DNA of 64,000 nt, taken from assembly GCA_964588285.1 (NCBI GenBank), contig CAZPNX010000008.1, positions 1-64,000 on the forward strand. Reading direction: 5' to 3'. Both the position numbers and the translations under genes were made by a program. This DNA is from CAZPNX01 sp964588285 (GTDB lineage: Bacteria > Edwardsbacteria > AC1 > EtOH8). Of this stretch, positions 41,878 to 50,808 are shown piece by piece (the stretch's first letter is position 1; every line of letters begins with the position of its first letter). The notes under the pieces were generated by a model that ran no database searches, had not been told where the DNA came from, and saw only the letters and a program-made list of their open reading frames with translations.

Positions 41878-42747
41878 TCAAAGCTCAGCCAAAGCAACTC
41901 CCCCCATCAGCACCAAACCGCCAAAAGTCAGGCCCCAGGTGGGGGGCTGGCCCAGAAGAATCAGGCTGGAGGAAATGGTCACCAAAGGGATGAGATAGAC
42001 CACCGCCCCCAAACGCGAGGCCTCGGTCCTTTTGAGGGCCCAGGACCAGACCAGGAAGCCGAAGACGGTGCAGATCAAAGCCAGAAATCCCAAGGCCAGC
42101 CAGGCTTTTGGGGCGATACGGCCTAATCCGTGGGGAATAAAAAAGACCAGGGGCAGGCTTCCCCAGACGATGGCCGAGAGGGTGACCAGGGTGGCGTCGG
42201 AACGGTCCACCAGGGGCTTGCCGACGATGGTATAGACCACCCAGGACAGAGGAGCTCCCAAGGTGATCAGAATGGCCAGCAGGTAGTCAAAATTAACCGG
42301 CTCGCCGGTGCCCCAGCGGACGACCACGAACAATCCGGCAAAGGCGATGACGATGCCCCAAAACTTGCGGTTGGTGAGGCACTCTCCCAGAAAAATCCTG
42401 GCGGCCAGCAGGGTCAGCACCGGGGACAGGCCCACGATCAGGCTGGCGGTGCCGGCGGCGATCCGCACCTCGCCAAAGTTGAGGGCGATGTTGTATCCCA
42501 GGACGCCGGCCAGGCCGTAGAGCCCGATGCCGGCCCACTCCCGGCGCCAGGCCGACATAATTACGGGCAGGGGATAGAGCAGCAGCAATAGGGCCAGGGA
42601 GACGGCGGCCGCGGGAAGGTACCGCAGGGCGGTCAGGCCCATGGGCGACAGGCCCCCGGCCTCCAGCAGGTACTTGATGGCCACGAAGGCGTTGCCCCAG
42701 AAGACCACCAAAAGGCCTACCAGTACTATCAGGAATATTTTGTTCAT
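41878..42747 (-). CDS. EamA/DMT-family permease
   Basis: 289 aa drug/metabolite transporter-superfamily protein with ten transmembrane helices in two EamA repeats. WGNAFVAIKYLLEAGGLSPMG (first repeat) and ILITLGAPLSWVVYTIVGKP (second repeat) are typical. Substrate unknown. It follows the next EamA gene (42752-43654) by four bases, so the two form an operon and may act as a pair. Confidence 0.88.
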   Translation of the reverse strand: MNKIFLIVLVGLLVVFWGNAFVAIKYLLEAGGLSPMGLTALRYLPAAAVSLALLLLLYPLPVIMSAWRREWAGIGLYGLAGVLGYNIALNFGEVRIAAGTASLIVGLSPVLTLLAARIFLGECLTNRKFWGIVIAFAGLFVVVRWGTGEPVNFDYLLAILITLGAPLSWVVYTIVGKPLVDRSDATLVTLSAIVWGSLPLVFFIPHGLGRIAPKAWLALGFLALICTVFGFLVWSWALKRTEASRLGAVVYLIPLVTISSSLILLGQPPTWGLTFGGLVLMGGVALAEL

Positions 42748-42751
42748 TGAT

Positions 42752-43654
42752 CTATTGATTGCGGTGCCACCAGCCGGGGAATAATCGGAACGGCAAACTT
42801 CCCGGCCAGCCGACCTCAGCCGCCAGCATCCCCACCAGTATCAAGCCGGCCCCCAGCCAGGCCCAGCCGCCCATGGTCTCGCCCAGAAGGACATAGGCGA
42901 AGCCGGCAGCGAAGACCGGTTCCAGGGTGTAGATGATTGCCGCCCGAACCGGGGTGGTGCGACGCTGCCAGTGGAACTGGATCACCAACGAGCCGGCCGT
43001 GGCCAACAGTCCGGTGGCGATGATGTCCGGGCCCAGGGTCGGCGACCAGGAGAAGCGCGGCACCTCGGCCGCGGCCAGCAGCAGTCCGGATAGGGCCACG
43101 GTGGCCACTATCTGGACCATGATCAGGCCCAGGGGGTGGTGGCGGTCGGTGTACTTTTGGACCAAAACCACCACCATGGCGAAGCAGACGGCACAGAGGG
43201 CGGTGTAGAAGTCTCCCCGGTTGAAGCCCCCGGCCGATGGCCGTGAAAGGAAATAGAGCCCTGCACCGGCCAGAAGCACGCCCAAAACCTGCCATAGATC
43301 CAGCCGGGACTTGAGGGCCAAAACGGCCGCCGGAGGCACTAGGACCACGGCCATTCCGGTGATGAAGGCCGAGCGGGAGGCGGTGGTGTACACCAGGCCG
43401 GCGGTCTGCAGGGCGAAACCGGCGAACATAAAGGCCCCAAGGACAAGCCCGTCCCGCCAGCCATCGCCGCCCAGGCCGCGCAGGTGCCTCCAGCAGAAAG
43501 GCAGCAGTACCAGCCCGCCCAGCGTAAAGCGCAGGCCCAACCAGAGAAACGGAGAGACATGGACCATGGCGTCGCGCACGGCCGAGAAGGTGGCTCCCCA
43601 GAAAAAGGTGCACAGCAGCAGCCAGAGGTCGGCCTTGAAGTCGTTCCAACGCAC
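42752..43654 (-). CDS. EamA/DMT-family permease
   Basis: 300 aa, ten transmembrane helices, two EamA repeats: FFWGATFSAVRDAMVHVSPF in the first and FYTALCAVCFAMVVVLVQKY in the second, ending near VLLGETMGGWAWLGAGLILVG. Starts at GTG. A TATAAT box (43660-43665 on the minus strand) ends five bases before this codon, hinting at a leaderless message. Substrate unknown. Confidence 0.88.
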   Translation of the reverse strand: MRWNDFKADLWLLLCTFFWGATFSAVRDAMVHVSPFLWLGLRFTLGGLVLLPFCWRHLRGLGGDGWRDGLVLGAFMFAGFALQTAGLVYTTASRSAFITGMAVVLVPPAAVLALKSRLDLWQVLGVLLAGAGLYFLSRPSAGGFNRGDFYTALCAVCFAMVVVLVQKYTDRHHPLGLIMVQIVATVALSGLLLAAAEVPRFSWSPTLGPDIIATGLLATAGSLVIQFHWQRRTTPVRAAIIYTLEPVFAAGFAYVLLGETMGGWAWLGAGLILVGMLAAEVGWPGSLPFRLFPGWWHRNQ

Positions 43655-43700
43655 GGCAGATTATATCATAAAACAACCGATGAGGATAGGGGATAAAGGA

Positions 43701-43723
43701 AAAGCGGCCCAAGGAGCCGCTTT
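43701..43723. terminator. hairpin, possible terminator
   Basis: AAAGCGGC (43701-43708), 7-base loop, GCCGCTTT (43716-43723). Not clearly linked to a gene on either strand. Confidence 0.4.
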
Positions 43724-44194
43724 CGCTATATGTGAATTTTATCCGATAGATATCGAAAAAGCCGGCGACGAATACTATATGGGGCTGCCGGCTAGGGCAG
43801 GGCCGGGTCGCGCTCCGGGCCGCCACGCCCCCCAGCGTTACTTCGATCCCGGAAAGGATCTGCTTGATTTCGCGCCGCGAGGGCTGGCTATAAAGGCGGC
43901 TTACGGCGCCGGTGGAGTGGGCTCGTTCCCGAAGATTTTATGAGCTTTCCTTGACTCTCCCTGGCTATTGCGGACGAAAGCCGCTCTACAGGAAGGAAGG
44001 AGGCCTAATCTCGATGCTTCAACGACGGATTGATCACCAGAAGCGAAACCTTCTGCCGGCGGAAGTGGGCGGCGGCGGAAGGAAAACTTTGCCAGGGAAG
44101 AAATATAACAGCGGCGCCGGCCGAAATCAACATCAAAAACGTCAGATGCCGGCAAGGCAAGACAGGTTCGAAGCCACGGCGGGGATTGTTTTCC

Positions 44195-44223
44195 TTGACA
44201 TAAACCGCCGGCTTTGATATTAT
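44195..44223 (+). promoter_or_regulatory. strong sigma70-like promoter
   Basis: TTGACA (44195-44200), 17-base spacer, TATTAT (44218-44223). Consensus -35. Drives the envelope operon starting at 44274. Confidence 0.75.
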
Positions 44224-44273
44224 TGACGTCAAATGGAAAGAGAAACCCGCAATCACTTGGCAGGATTAAAAAA

Positions 44274-45437
44274 ATGCCGCCAGAAGACAGGCAGATAAGC
44301 ACCCCCCCCGACCAGACCGGAAAAGCCAACCCTTCGACAAACTCAGGGCGATACCTGGGCCGGCAAGACGTGGATCAGCTGGGGTGGTTGGACAAGTCCA
44401 TCGAGGAATACAAGCGCAACGCCTTGGCCGAGATCAGTCCGATGCTAATCCTGAGGCCGATGCTCTACTCCCTGGTGGCGCTGATCGTCTCCTTCTTCCT
44501 GGATGTCTCCCGAGTGCCTCTATTGGGCGCCATCAGCGTGGAGATGGCCAAGAGGATGTTCCCCAACTGGAACCCGGAGAACTTGACCAACACCCTGTCG
44601 CTGTGGTGGATGCCGGTGGCCTTCTATGCCATCTTCGTGCTCTATGGCTACATGGCCTTTCGCTCCCTGCAGCGTGAGGTGAGGGTCTCCGGCTCCTACG
44701 AGAACATCGACCGCATCCTGGAGGGCTATGTATCGGCGGTCAAGGGCATCTCCACCGCCGTGCCGCTGATCGGGGCCGCCATCCTGCTGGTCAGCGTCAA
44801 GCTGGGGCCCGAGGTCTTCATCGGCATCTCGGTGCCCTTCGAGATCAAGGCCCTGCTGATCCTGGCCATCGGCGAGCTGTTCTGCATCGTCTTCGACCAC
44901 ATGGGGGTGGCCTTCAACGACGTCATCAACGGCATCAAGGACCTCAGGGAGCGCTTCTTCGTCCGGGTGCAGATGGACAACACAAATTTGCTCATCAAGC
45001 GGATGGAGGACGACCTGATGCGTTCCTCGGGGGCCGTGGCCGGCATTCCGCCCAAGGAGGACCTGGCCGCGCTGCAGAAAACGGCCGAGGCCATCGCCGG
45101 GCTGTCGCGGACCTCGCTGGAGAACTACCGGGCCATGATTGCCGCCGCCCAGGAGATTAAGACCATCCCGGTTAACCTCCAGGAAATGGTCAACCGGATG
45201 CAGCTCCTGACCGAACAGTTGCAGGTGGTCTCCCAGGCCACCCGGGTTACCCTAGAAAATTTCTCGGCCCTGGCCGCCCTGCCCAAAGAGCTAAAGAACC
45301 TGCCCGGCCTGTCCGACGAGACGGTGGCCAAGCTCAAAAGCGCCACCGAGTCGCTGAAGACCATCTCCGAGGGATTGTCCAGCCCCGGCACCCAGGCGGC
45401 CCTGAAAAGCCTGGAGAACATAGTGGCCAAGAAATAG
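44274..45437 (+). CDS. ExbB/MotA-like membrane protein, unknown system
   Basis: 387 aa. About four transmembrane helices: near 65-85, 112-132, 160-180 and 192-212. The third and fourth (STAVPLIGAAILLVSVKLG, then FIGISVPFEIKALLILAIGE) resemble the paired helices of TolQ/ExbB/MotA proton-channel subunits. The C-terminal 170 residues are helical and coiled-coil-like (LKSATESLKTISEGL). The first 30 residues are disordered and include NPSTNSG, encoded by a dispersed palindrome (44330-44348). AGGA lies 8 bases before the ATG. First gene of the operon ending at 50682; the next gene looks GldM-like. Function inferred only by similarity of layout. Confidence 0.65.
   Translation: MPPEDRQISTPPDQTGKANPSTNSGRYLGRQDVDQLGWLDKSIEEYKRNALAEISPMLILRPMLYSLVALIVSFFLDVSRVPLLGAISVEMAKRMFPNWNPENLTNTLSLWWMPVAFYAIFVLYGYMAFRSLQREVRVSGSYENIDRILEGYVSAVKGISTAVPLIGAAILLVSVKLGPEVFIGISVPFEIKALLILAIGELFCIVFDHMGVAFNDVINGIKDLRERFFVRVQMDNTNLLIKRMEDDLMRSSGAVAGIPPKEDLAALQKTAEAIAGLSRTSLENYRAMIAAAQEIKTIPVNLQEMVNRMQLLTEQLQVVSQATRVTLENFSALAALPKELKNLPGLSDETVAKLKSATESLKTISEGLSSPGTQAALKSLENIVAKK
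44330..44348. repeat. dispersed palindrome inside a coding region
   Basis: CCCTTCGACAAACTCAGGG, the reverse complement of the CCTGAGTTTGTCGAAGG form of the dispersed family. Translated as part of the disordered N-terminus of the ExbB-like protein. Confidence 0.6.
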
Positions 45438-45444
45438 CAATTCT

Positions 45445-45504
45445 CCCAGCGAAATACACGAAACACCAGAAAAGAATTTCGTGTCCCTTGGCGTGTTTCG
45501 CGGG
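45445..45504. repeat. empty ACACGAAA-type palindrome
   Basis: Outer arms CCCAGCGAAA (45445-45454) and TTTCGCGGG (45496-45504), inner ACACGAAA (45456-45463) with TTTCGTGT (45477-45484). Fills the spacer between the first two genes of the operon. Same ACACGAAA words as the palindrome at 2946-3004. No gene inside. Confidence 0.6.
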
Positions 45505-45522
45505 CAGTAAGAATACGAACAG

Positions 45523-46416
45523 ATGCGCAAGCGGCAGCACGACGTAAAATTCATCATCTACCAGGCCCTCTATCTGGTGGTCATCGCCCTGATAACCGTC
45601 AAGGGGGCGGAGATAGACCTCACCAAGGTGGAGAAGGCCGGGGCCAGCGACTCTCTGCGGGTGGCCCTGGAGCAGCGCCAGCGCTACAACGACTCGCTGG
45701 CGGCCGAGATCGCCAAGCAGGAGGAGGCGGCCCGCCGGATTCAGGAGGAGCTGGCCCGGAAGCAGGCCGAGGACGAACGCATCCGCCAGGAGATGGAGCG
45801 GCTTAAGAAGGGCTCCAAGGATCTGCCGCTATCGGTCACCCAGGCCTACATCCAGCATACCTGGAACCTGGCCAAGAACTCGGGCACGGTGGATGTCGAG
45901 ATCTACGATCCCAAGGACCGCACCAAGCCCATCGTCGTCATCCCGCCCGGCCAGGAGAAACGGTTCGACCTGGGCGGCCAGACCGAGGTCATCGCCAAGT
46001 TCGGCATGAAGGAACAGGCCATCCCGGTGGCCCCCAACAAACCCCCGGCCATCCGCATCGAGAAGATCACCACCAAGATGGAAGGCTCGCGCATCAGGCT
46101 GGCCGAGCTGCAGTCGGTGTCCTGCTTCAAGGTGACCATCGAGGACGAGCGTCCCGACCAGCTCAAGGTCTCGTTCGCCGGACCGGTGACGGCCGCCGGC
46201 CCCACCAAGGACAGCCGGGGCAACCTCATCTACTTCATCACCCCCAGCATCGCCCGGACCGAGGAGGCCTTCCAGTCGTGGGTGGACAAGCACGGGGACG
46301 CCCGGGAGGCCGACGGCCGCTACAAGGTCAACTTCTTCCTCAACGTCTCGGACAGCCGCACCGGGGAAAAATTCCCGCCGACCGGAGGATCGATCTATTT
46401 TACCGACTTCAAGTAA
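45523..46416 (+). CDS. GldM-like protein: one membrane helix, coiled coil, periplasmic domain
   Basis: 297 aa. N-terminal basic segment and a single helix (IIYQALYLVVIALITVKGAE, residues 11-30) resemble the GldM membrane anchor. A long coiled coil follows, about 45-92 (LEQRQRYNDSLAAEIAKQEE...). The rest is a beta-rich domain (SVTQAYIQHTWNLAKNSGTV, IRIEKITTKMEGS...) with unknown fold. GldM pairs with GldL as the ion-driven motor of type IX secretion; the gene before this one is a polytopic channel-like protein. The similarity is limited, so another envelope-spanning device is possible. Confidence 0.5.
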   Translation: MRKRQHDVKFIIYQALYLVVIALITVKGAEIDLTKVEKAGASDSLRVALEQRQRYNDSLAAEIAKQEEAARRIQEELARKQAEDERIRQEMERLKKGSKDLPLSVTQAYIQHTWNLAKNSGTVDVEIYDPKDRTKPIVVIPPGQEKRFDLGGQTEVIAKFGMKEQAIPVAPNKPPAIRIEKITTKMEGSRIRLAELQSVSCFKVTIEDERPDQLKVSFAGPVTAAGPTKDSRGNLIYFITPSIARTEEAFQSWVDKHGDAREADGRYKVNFFLNVSDSRTGEKFPPTGGSIYFTDFK

Positions 46417-46501
46417 AAAGATTTCTACCATGCTAAGAATCGGTAAAACGTTAAAAAACAGAAGGTAATTTCAAGCATATTAAACCGCTTCATAGGGAAA
46501 T

Positions 46502-47698
46502 ATGTTTCATCGATACTGGATAACTGCGGCTATCTTCCTTCTCCTAACATCAGCCCTGCCGGCCCTGGCCCAGGAGGACTTCGAGGACGAGATCGTCCGT
46601 TACTACCAGATGGAGACCATGGACGACAGCCTCTTCATCCGCATCCAGGAGGAGGTCAAGATCGACCCGCCCAACCCCAAGGCCGAGATCGTGGTCGACC
46701 TGCGCGATCCCCAGAACCAGACGGTCACCATCCAGGGCACGGTTTTCCCCTTCTTAGCCTTCGGCCTGGAGACCAGGGCCCGCATCATGACCTTCCCCTT
46801 CAAGCTGAACCTGGAGGAGCAGACCACCTATACCAGCGTCTTCACCCGGGTCATCAAGAAGATCCGCTTCCGTCGGCTGGTGGAACCTCCCCATAAAAAT
46901 CAAATACTCTCCACCCGGGGCTATGTCAACCCCTACTTCCAGCTTTACGGCGGGGAGCGGCTGGGATTCGCCATCAAGCGCGACATCGGCTTTACCGTGG
47001 GCACCGGGACCCCGTATTCCGGGGCAATGGAGAGCGACCAGGTGGAGATAAACCTCCATGCACTGGGGGCCAGGGTGGGGATGATCACCGCGGCCTCGTT
47101 CCTGGTGGGCAAGACCTTAAACCAAAGCCTGCAGGGCGACACCTCCGGCGCCTTCGTTTTAAACAAAGGCAACCGGATGCACCTTCATTACGCCACTTCG
47201 GCTCTGCAGGTAGCCTACGTCATTCCTCTGGGAAACTTCTTCGAGGTGGGCTACCAGCAGGTGTTGGAGGAGATGGCCGAAACCGATCGGGCATACATAC
47301 TCCAGGACTCGGCCGACGGATACTCGCCCAAGATGATGTCCGGCTCCTATTTCAACTGGGAATTCCGCTATCCCATGCGCAACCAGGGCTCGACCCGGGC
47401 CAAGGCCTACTTAGCCTCGTACCAGAACGAGCTGCATCTGGGCTACACCGGCCGGGAGCTGGTGCTGGTGGGCTCCAACTTCGATTTCCGCTTCGACTTC
47501 ATGTACCCCCAGAAGAAGGACCGGGAGCGGCCGCCCCAGCTGGCGCTGGAGCTGATGGTGCAGAAGATCGCCGAAGGCTGGGCCTCCAGCGTCATTTCAG
47601 TGGGGCCCTCGGTGATTGTGGGCCGAAACGATCGGGGGAAGCTGGGGGTGAACACCCTGTTCTTCAATCTGAGGGTGAAGCTGGGAAGCTCGCTTTAG
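46502..47698 (+). CDS. outer-membrane-type protein, unknown
   Basis: 398 aa with a clear signal peptide (ITAAIFLLLTSALPALA, cut near residue 24). The mature N-terminal 100 residues are acidic and soluble. The rest alternates polar and aromatic residues with Gly/Tyr-rich strands (GYVNPYFQLYGGERLGFAIK, HLHYATSALQVAYVIPLGNF, FNLRVKLGSSL), and the final strand could be a beta-barrel signal. No family recognised. Third gene of the operon. No ribosome-binding site visible. Confidence 0.6.
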   Translation: MFHRYWITAAIFLLLTSALPALAQEDFEDEIVRYYQMETMDDSLFIRIQEEVKIDPPNPKAEIVVDLRDPQNQTVTIQGTVFPFLAFGLETRARIMTFPFKLNLEEQTTYTSVFTRVIKKIRFRRLVEPPHKNQILSTRGYVNPYFQLYGGERLGFAIKRDIGFTVGTGTPYSGAMESDQVEINLHALGARVGMITAASFLVGKTLNQSLQGDTSGAFVLNKGNRMHLHYATSALQVAYVIPLGNFFEVGYQQVLEEMAETDRAYILQDSADGYSPKMMSGSYFNWEFRYPMRNQGSTRAKAYLASYQNELHLGYTGRELVLVGSNFDFRFDFMYPQKKDRERPPQLALELMVQKIAEGWASSVISVGPSVIVGRNDRGKLGVNTLFFNLRVKLGSSL

Positions 47699-47749
47699 GC
47701 GCTTTGCTCAGGACGCAGATGAACACGGAGAAAACAGGATAGATTTCCT

Positions 47750-47951
47750 GCCCTTTCTGACCGCCCAGAAAGGGCGAAAGAAGCGCTGGGGCTCAGGGCT
47801 CGATGTTATTCACAAGGCTATTGCAAATAGCCGTGTTACTGTATTTTGATGCTCGATCGCATGGCCTCCGCTTTCGCTCCCGGCCGTGGACGCTCTCGCT
47901 CTGAGCCCCAGACCCCCTCGCCACAAGGGATGCGTTGACCATCCCTTGTGG
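47750..47951. other. structured intergenic element with several perfect hairpins
   Basis: GCCCTTTCTG (47750-47759) pairs with CAGAAAGGGC (47766-47775). CTGGGGCTCAG (47786-47796) pairs with CTGAGCCCCAG (47901-47911) around an inner GGCTATT/AATAGCC hairpin (47816-47832). CCACAAGGGATG (47921-47932) pairs with CATCCCTTGTGG (47940-47951). All stems are perfect. Either a structured RNA in the operon leader of the WD40 gene or a composite palindromic element. Confidence 0.55.
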
Positions 47952-48051
47952 CGCAGGATGGTCGTTCTTGATAAAACTAGTTAGTTATGAACTGATTTTC
48001 CGATAGGTGGTTTTGCGCATGTGTACGAGACCAAGGCCTGATTCGACTCCG

Positions 48052-50682
48052 ATGTCGGACAGGCCTTTCTCAAAAATGACCCCGGCCGTTCTGGTTCTCT
48101 GGTCGCTCCTGGTTTCCGCCGCCTCCCTGGAGGCGGCCGAGGAGTCCAGGGTGCTTTCGGGCCACAAGGATTATGTCATGGCCGTGGCCTGGAGCCCGGA
48201 CAGCCGCTATCTGGCCAGCGGCGGGTTCGACGGCACGGCCATAGTTTGGGACGCGGCCAGCGGCCGGGCCCTGCGGACCTTTGCCGGGCACACCGACAGC
48301 CTCACCGCGGCGGCTTTCGGGCCGGACGGCCGGGTATTGGCCACCGGCAGCTTTGACGGCACCGCCAAGCTGTGGGAGGTCTCCACCGGGGACGAACTGA
48401 TAACGCTTTCGGGGCATACCGACTGGGTGATGGGGGTGGCCTTCCATCCGGACAGCGCCTGGCTGGCTACGGCCAGCTTCGACGGCACCGCCAAGATTTG
48501 GGATCTGCGCACCGGACGGGAGATTAAAAGCTTTGAGGGACACCGCGGAGGGGTCAACGCGGTGGCCTTCAGCCCGGACGGAAAGCTGTTGGCTACGGCC
48601 AGCGAGGACCGCACCGCCAAGCTGTGGGACGTTCTCACCGGGGAGGAAATCCGCACCTTTCCCGGCCATGGCGACGCGGTACGCAGCGTGGCCTGGAGCC
48701 CGGACGGAGCCTGGCTGGCCACCGGCAGCAACGACCGAACGGCGGCGGTTTGGGATGCAGCCACCCGGCGCCAGGTGGCCAAATTTACGGGCCATAAGGG
48801 CTGGGTCTACGGGGTGGCCTTCAGCGCCGAGGGCCGCTACCTGGCCGCCTGCTCCGGCGACAAGTCGGTCAAGCTATGGGAAGTGGAGTCGCAATCATTG
48901 GTCCGCAGCTACGACGGACATCGGGAGGGGGTTAATGCGGTGGCCTTCAGCCCGGATGGCTGGAGCCTGGCCTCGGCTTCGGACGACCGCTCGGTCAGGA
49001 TCTGGCCCATACCCTTTCAGCCGGTTCGCCGTCTGCCGCCCGAGCTCTATGCCCAATTGGAGTTCAACGACGAGAACGGCGACGGCATTCTGGAGGCCTC
49101 GGAGACGGCTCGGGTCCAACTAATACTGCGTAATGAGGGCAAGGGCCCGGCCCAGCGGGTGCGAATTGCGGTCGAGGACGACCTGACCGATCCCGCCCTG
49201 TACACCACCGGACAGAGCGTTAGAGCCATCGGCCCGGGCGGCCGCTGCCAGGCCTCCGTCATCCTCAGGGCCGGGATGGGGGTGAGGACAGCCAGGCACC
49301 GGATGCGGATTAAGGTCCTGGAATACTACGGCTACGACATGGACCCGGTTCACCTGGTACTGCAGACCAAGGCCATCACCCCGCCGGCCATAGCTTTCTG
49401 CGGATTGGAACTGGTGGAAACCGGGCCGGGAACGGCTCCCATTGCTGTGGACAGCGTTCTTTCCCCTGGGGAATCGGCCAAGCTCAGGGTGCTGCTGCAG
49501 AATAACGGTCTGGGGATCGCTCGGGGGATAAGCTACACAGTTCACACCACCAACCCCAACATTTTCCTGGGCGAAACCTCCGGAACACTGGGCGATATCC
49601 GTCCCGGGGAGATCCGGTCCATTATGCTCTCCGTCAGCCCCAACAAACGGGTGGTGTCTTCCGGCGCCCTTCCCATCTATCTCACCATCCGCGATCGCAT
49701 CGGCATGCTGGGATTGACCAACATCCAGCTGCCTTTGGAGCTGGGCAAGGCGCCGGCGCCGCCGGTCTTCATGGCGGCCAAAGCGGAGAGCGCCGATGCC
49801 GAAAGGCTGGCCAGGTTCGAGTACCAGTCCCCCAAGTTCTCCATCATGCCCAGCGAGGAACTGTCTGTCACCAAAGTGGAGAGCTCGCGGGTGAGACAGC
49901 CGCAGACTTTGGCGGTGGTTTTCGGCATCGGATGCTACCGGAGCCTGACGGAAGTGCCGTACGCCGCCGGCAGCGCCAAGCTTGTCCAGCGGTATTGGGA
50001 AACCAGACTGGGGGTGGGGCGGTGTCTGAGCTACATCGATCAGGAGGCCTCGGGGCTGATATTCGACGAAATCTTTAATCCGGATTACGGCCGGCTGAAA
50101 CGCGAAATGCGTCGGGGCTTCACCGATATCGTGGTCTACTACCGGGGAAAACTCCTGGCCAACCGGGAGCGCAGCGAGCTCTATCTATTTCCTAGCGACG
50201 GACGGCCCGAAAGGCTGGAGGCCGAAGGCTACCCCTTGAGCACCCTCTATGCCAGTTTGAGCCGGCTGGGAGCCGGGTCGGTCACCGTCATCATGGATGC
50301 GGCCGCCGATCCCGGGCCCAAGGTGCAGACGCTCAGGCTGGCCAATCCCAAACCCTGGACGGCGTTGCCGACCCAGTCAGCCATTGTCTCGGCTGCAGGA
50401 GAGGAACCGGCCAGAGCAACGGAGACGGTCTTTACCGTCATCAATGCCAGCGAGGGATACCTGCACGCCGCGCATCATCAGCCGTCCGAGCTGGGCCTTT
50501 TGACCTATTACCTGGCCGCCGGCCTGAAGGGACACGCCGATTACGATCAGGACCAACGGGTGACTCTGGGCGAGATGAAAAAGTATCTTACCGAAAAAGT
50601 GTCTGAAAAATCATGGCGGATAACCGGTCTGCAGATGCCCGAGATCTACGGCGACGACGGACGGGTGCTGGTAGAATGGTGA
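48052..50682 (+). CDS. secreted WD40 seven-blade propeller with C-terminal pseudo-caspase domain
   Basis: 876 aa. Signal peptide (PAVLVLWSLLVSAASLEA). Seven WD40 repeats follow (GH...DGTA...LWD pattern), one full propeller to about residue 325. Next come two CARDB/Ig-like domains (LEFNDENGDGILEASETARV and VLSPGESAKLRVLLQNNG) to about 580. From 620 there is a caspase/metacaspase-like fold: AVVFGIGCYRSLTEVPYAAG, DIVVYYRGKLL, VTVIMDAAADPG. The catalytic HG and DxC positions are replaced (GKL and DAA), so it should be inactive. ATG 48052 chosen so that a basic n-region precedes the signal core; 48007 (GTG) and 48076 are alternatives. Last gene of the envelope operon. Confidence 0.82.
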   Translation: MSDRPFSKMTPAVLVLWSLLVSAASLEAAEESRVLSGHKDYVMAVAWSPDSRYLASGGFDGTAIVWDAASGRALRTFAGHTDSLTAAAFGPDGRVLATGSFDGTAKLWEVSTGDELITLSGHTDWVMGVAFHPDSAWLATASFDGTAKIWDLRTGREIKSFEGHRGGVNAVAFSPDGKLLATASEDRTAKLWDVLTGEEIRTFPGHGDAVRSVAWSPDGAWLATGSNDRTAAVWDAATRRQVAKFTGHKGWVYGVAFSAEGRYLAACSGDKSVKLWEVESQSLVRSYDGHREGVNAVAFSPDGWSLASASDDRSVRIWPIPFQPVRRLPPELYAQLEFNDENGDGILEASETARVQLILRNEGKGPAQRVRIAVEDDLTDPALYTTGQSVRAIGPGGRCQASVILRAGMGVRTARHRMRIKVLEYYGYDMDPVHLVLQTKAITPPAIAFCGLELVETGPGTAPIAVDSVLSPGESAKLRVLLQNNGLGIARGISYTVHTTNPNIFLGETSGTLGDIRPGEIRSIMLSVSPNKRVVSSGALPIYLTIRDRIGMLGLTNIQLPLELGKAPAPPVFMAAKAESADAERLARFEYQSPKFSIMPSEELSVTKVESSRVRQPQTLAVVFGIGCYRSLTEVPYAAGSAKLVQRYWETRLGVGRCLSYIDQEASGLIFDEIFNPDYGRLKREMRRGFTDIVVYYRGKLLANRERSELYLFPSDGRPERLEAEGYPLSTLYASLSRLGAGSVTVIMDAAADPGPKVQTLRLANPKPWTALPTQSAIVSAAGEEPARATETVFTVINASEGYLHAAHHQPSELGLLTYYLAAGLKGHADYDQDQRVTLGEMKKYLTEKVSEKSWRITGLQMPEIYGDDGRVLVEW

Positions 50683-50712
50683 AAAAAGATAAAGTTGCAT
50701 CCGACGCTGCTG

Positions 50713-50738
50713 ATCCCCTCTTTTAACCAAGAGGGGAT
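50713..50738. repeat. CCCCTCTT hairpin, possible terminator
   Basis: ATCCCCTCTT (50713-50722), loop TTAACC, AAGAGGGGAT (50729-50738). It shares the CCCCTCTT word with the nested repeat at 7359-7454. It follows the WD40 gene, with no T-tract. Confidence 0.5.
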
Positions 50739-50808
50739 TATATCATGACAGCGGGATAAGAGCGGCAAAGCGGTTTTTCTATTTACAGCCATAGAATTAA
50801 GGAATCTG

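Larger units (their letters stand above)
43655..44273. other. long intergenic region between divergent genes
   Basis: Contains a minus-strand TATAAT (43660-43665), a hairpin terminator-like element (43701-43723) and a strong plus-strand promoter (44195-44223). The open frames in between have poor codon character and no homology I recognise. One stretch around 43733-43940 (reads CEFYPIDIEKAGDEYYMG) could be a decayed gene, but there is no start codon. Confidence 0.5.

Noticed and set aside
43311..43943. Plus-strand open frame antisense to an EamA gene and continuing into the spacer
   Set aside because: Most of it is the complement of the permease gene. The spacer part has no start codon or recognised family.
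40557..44270. CRISPR array near the Cas6-like gene
   Set aside because: No regularly spaced direct repeats on either strand in this stretch or elsewhere in the window.
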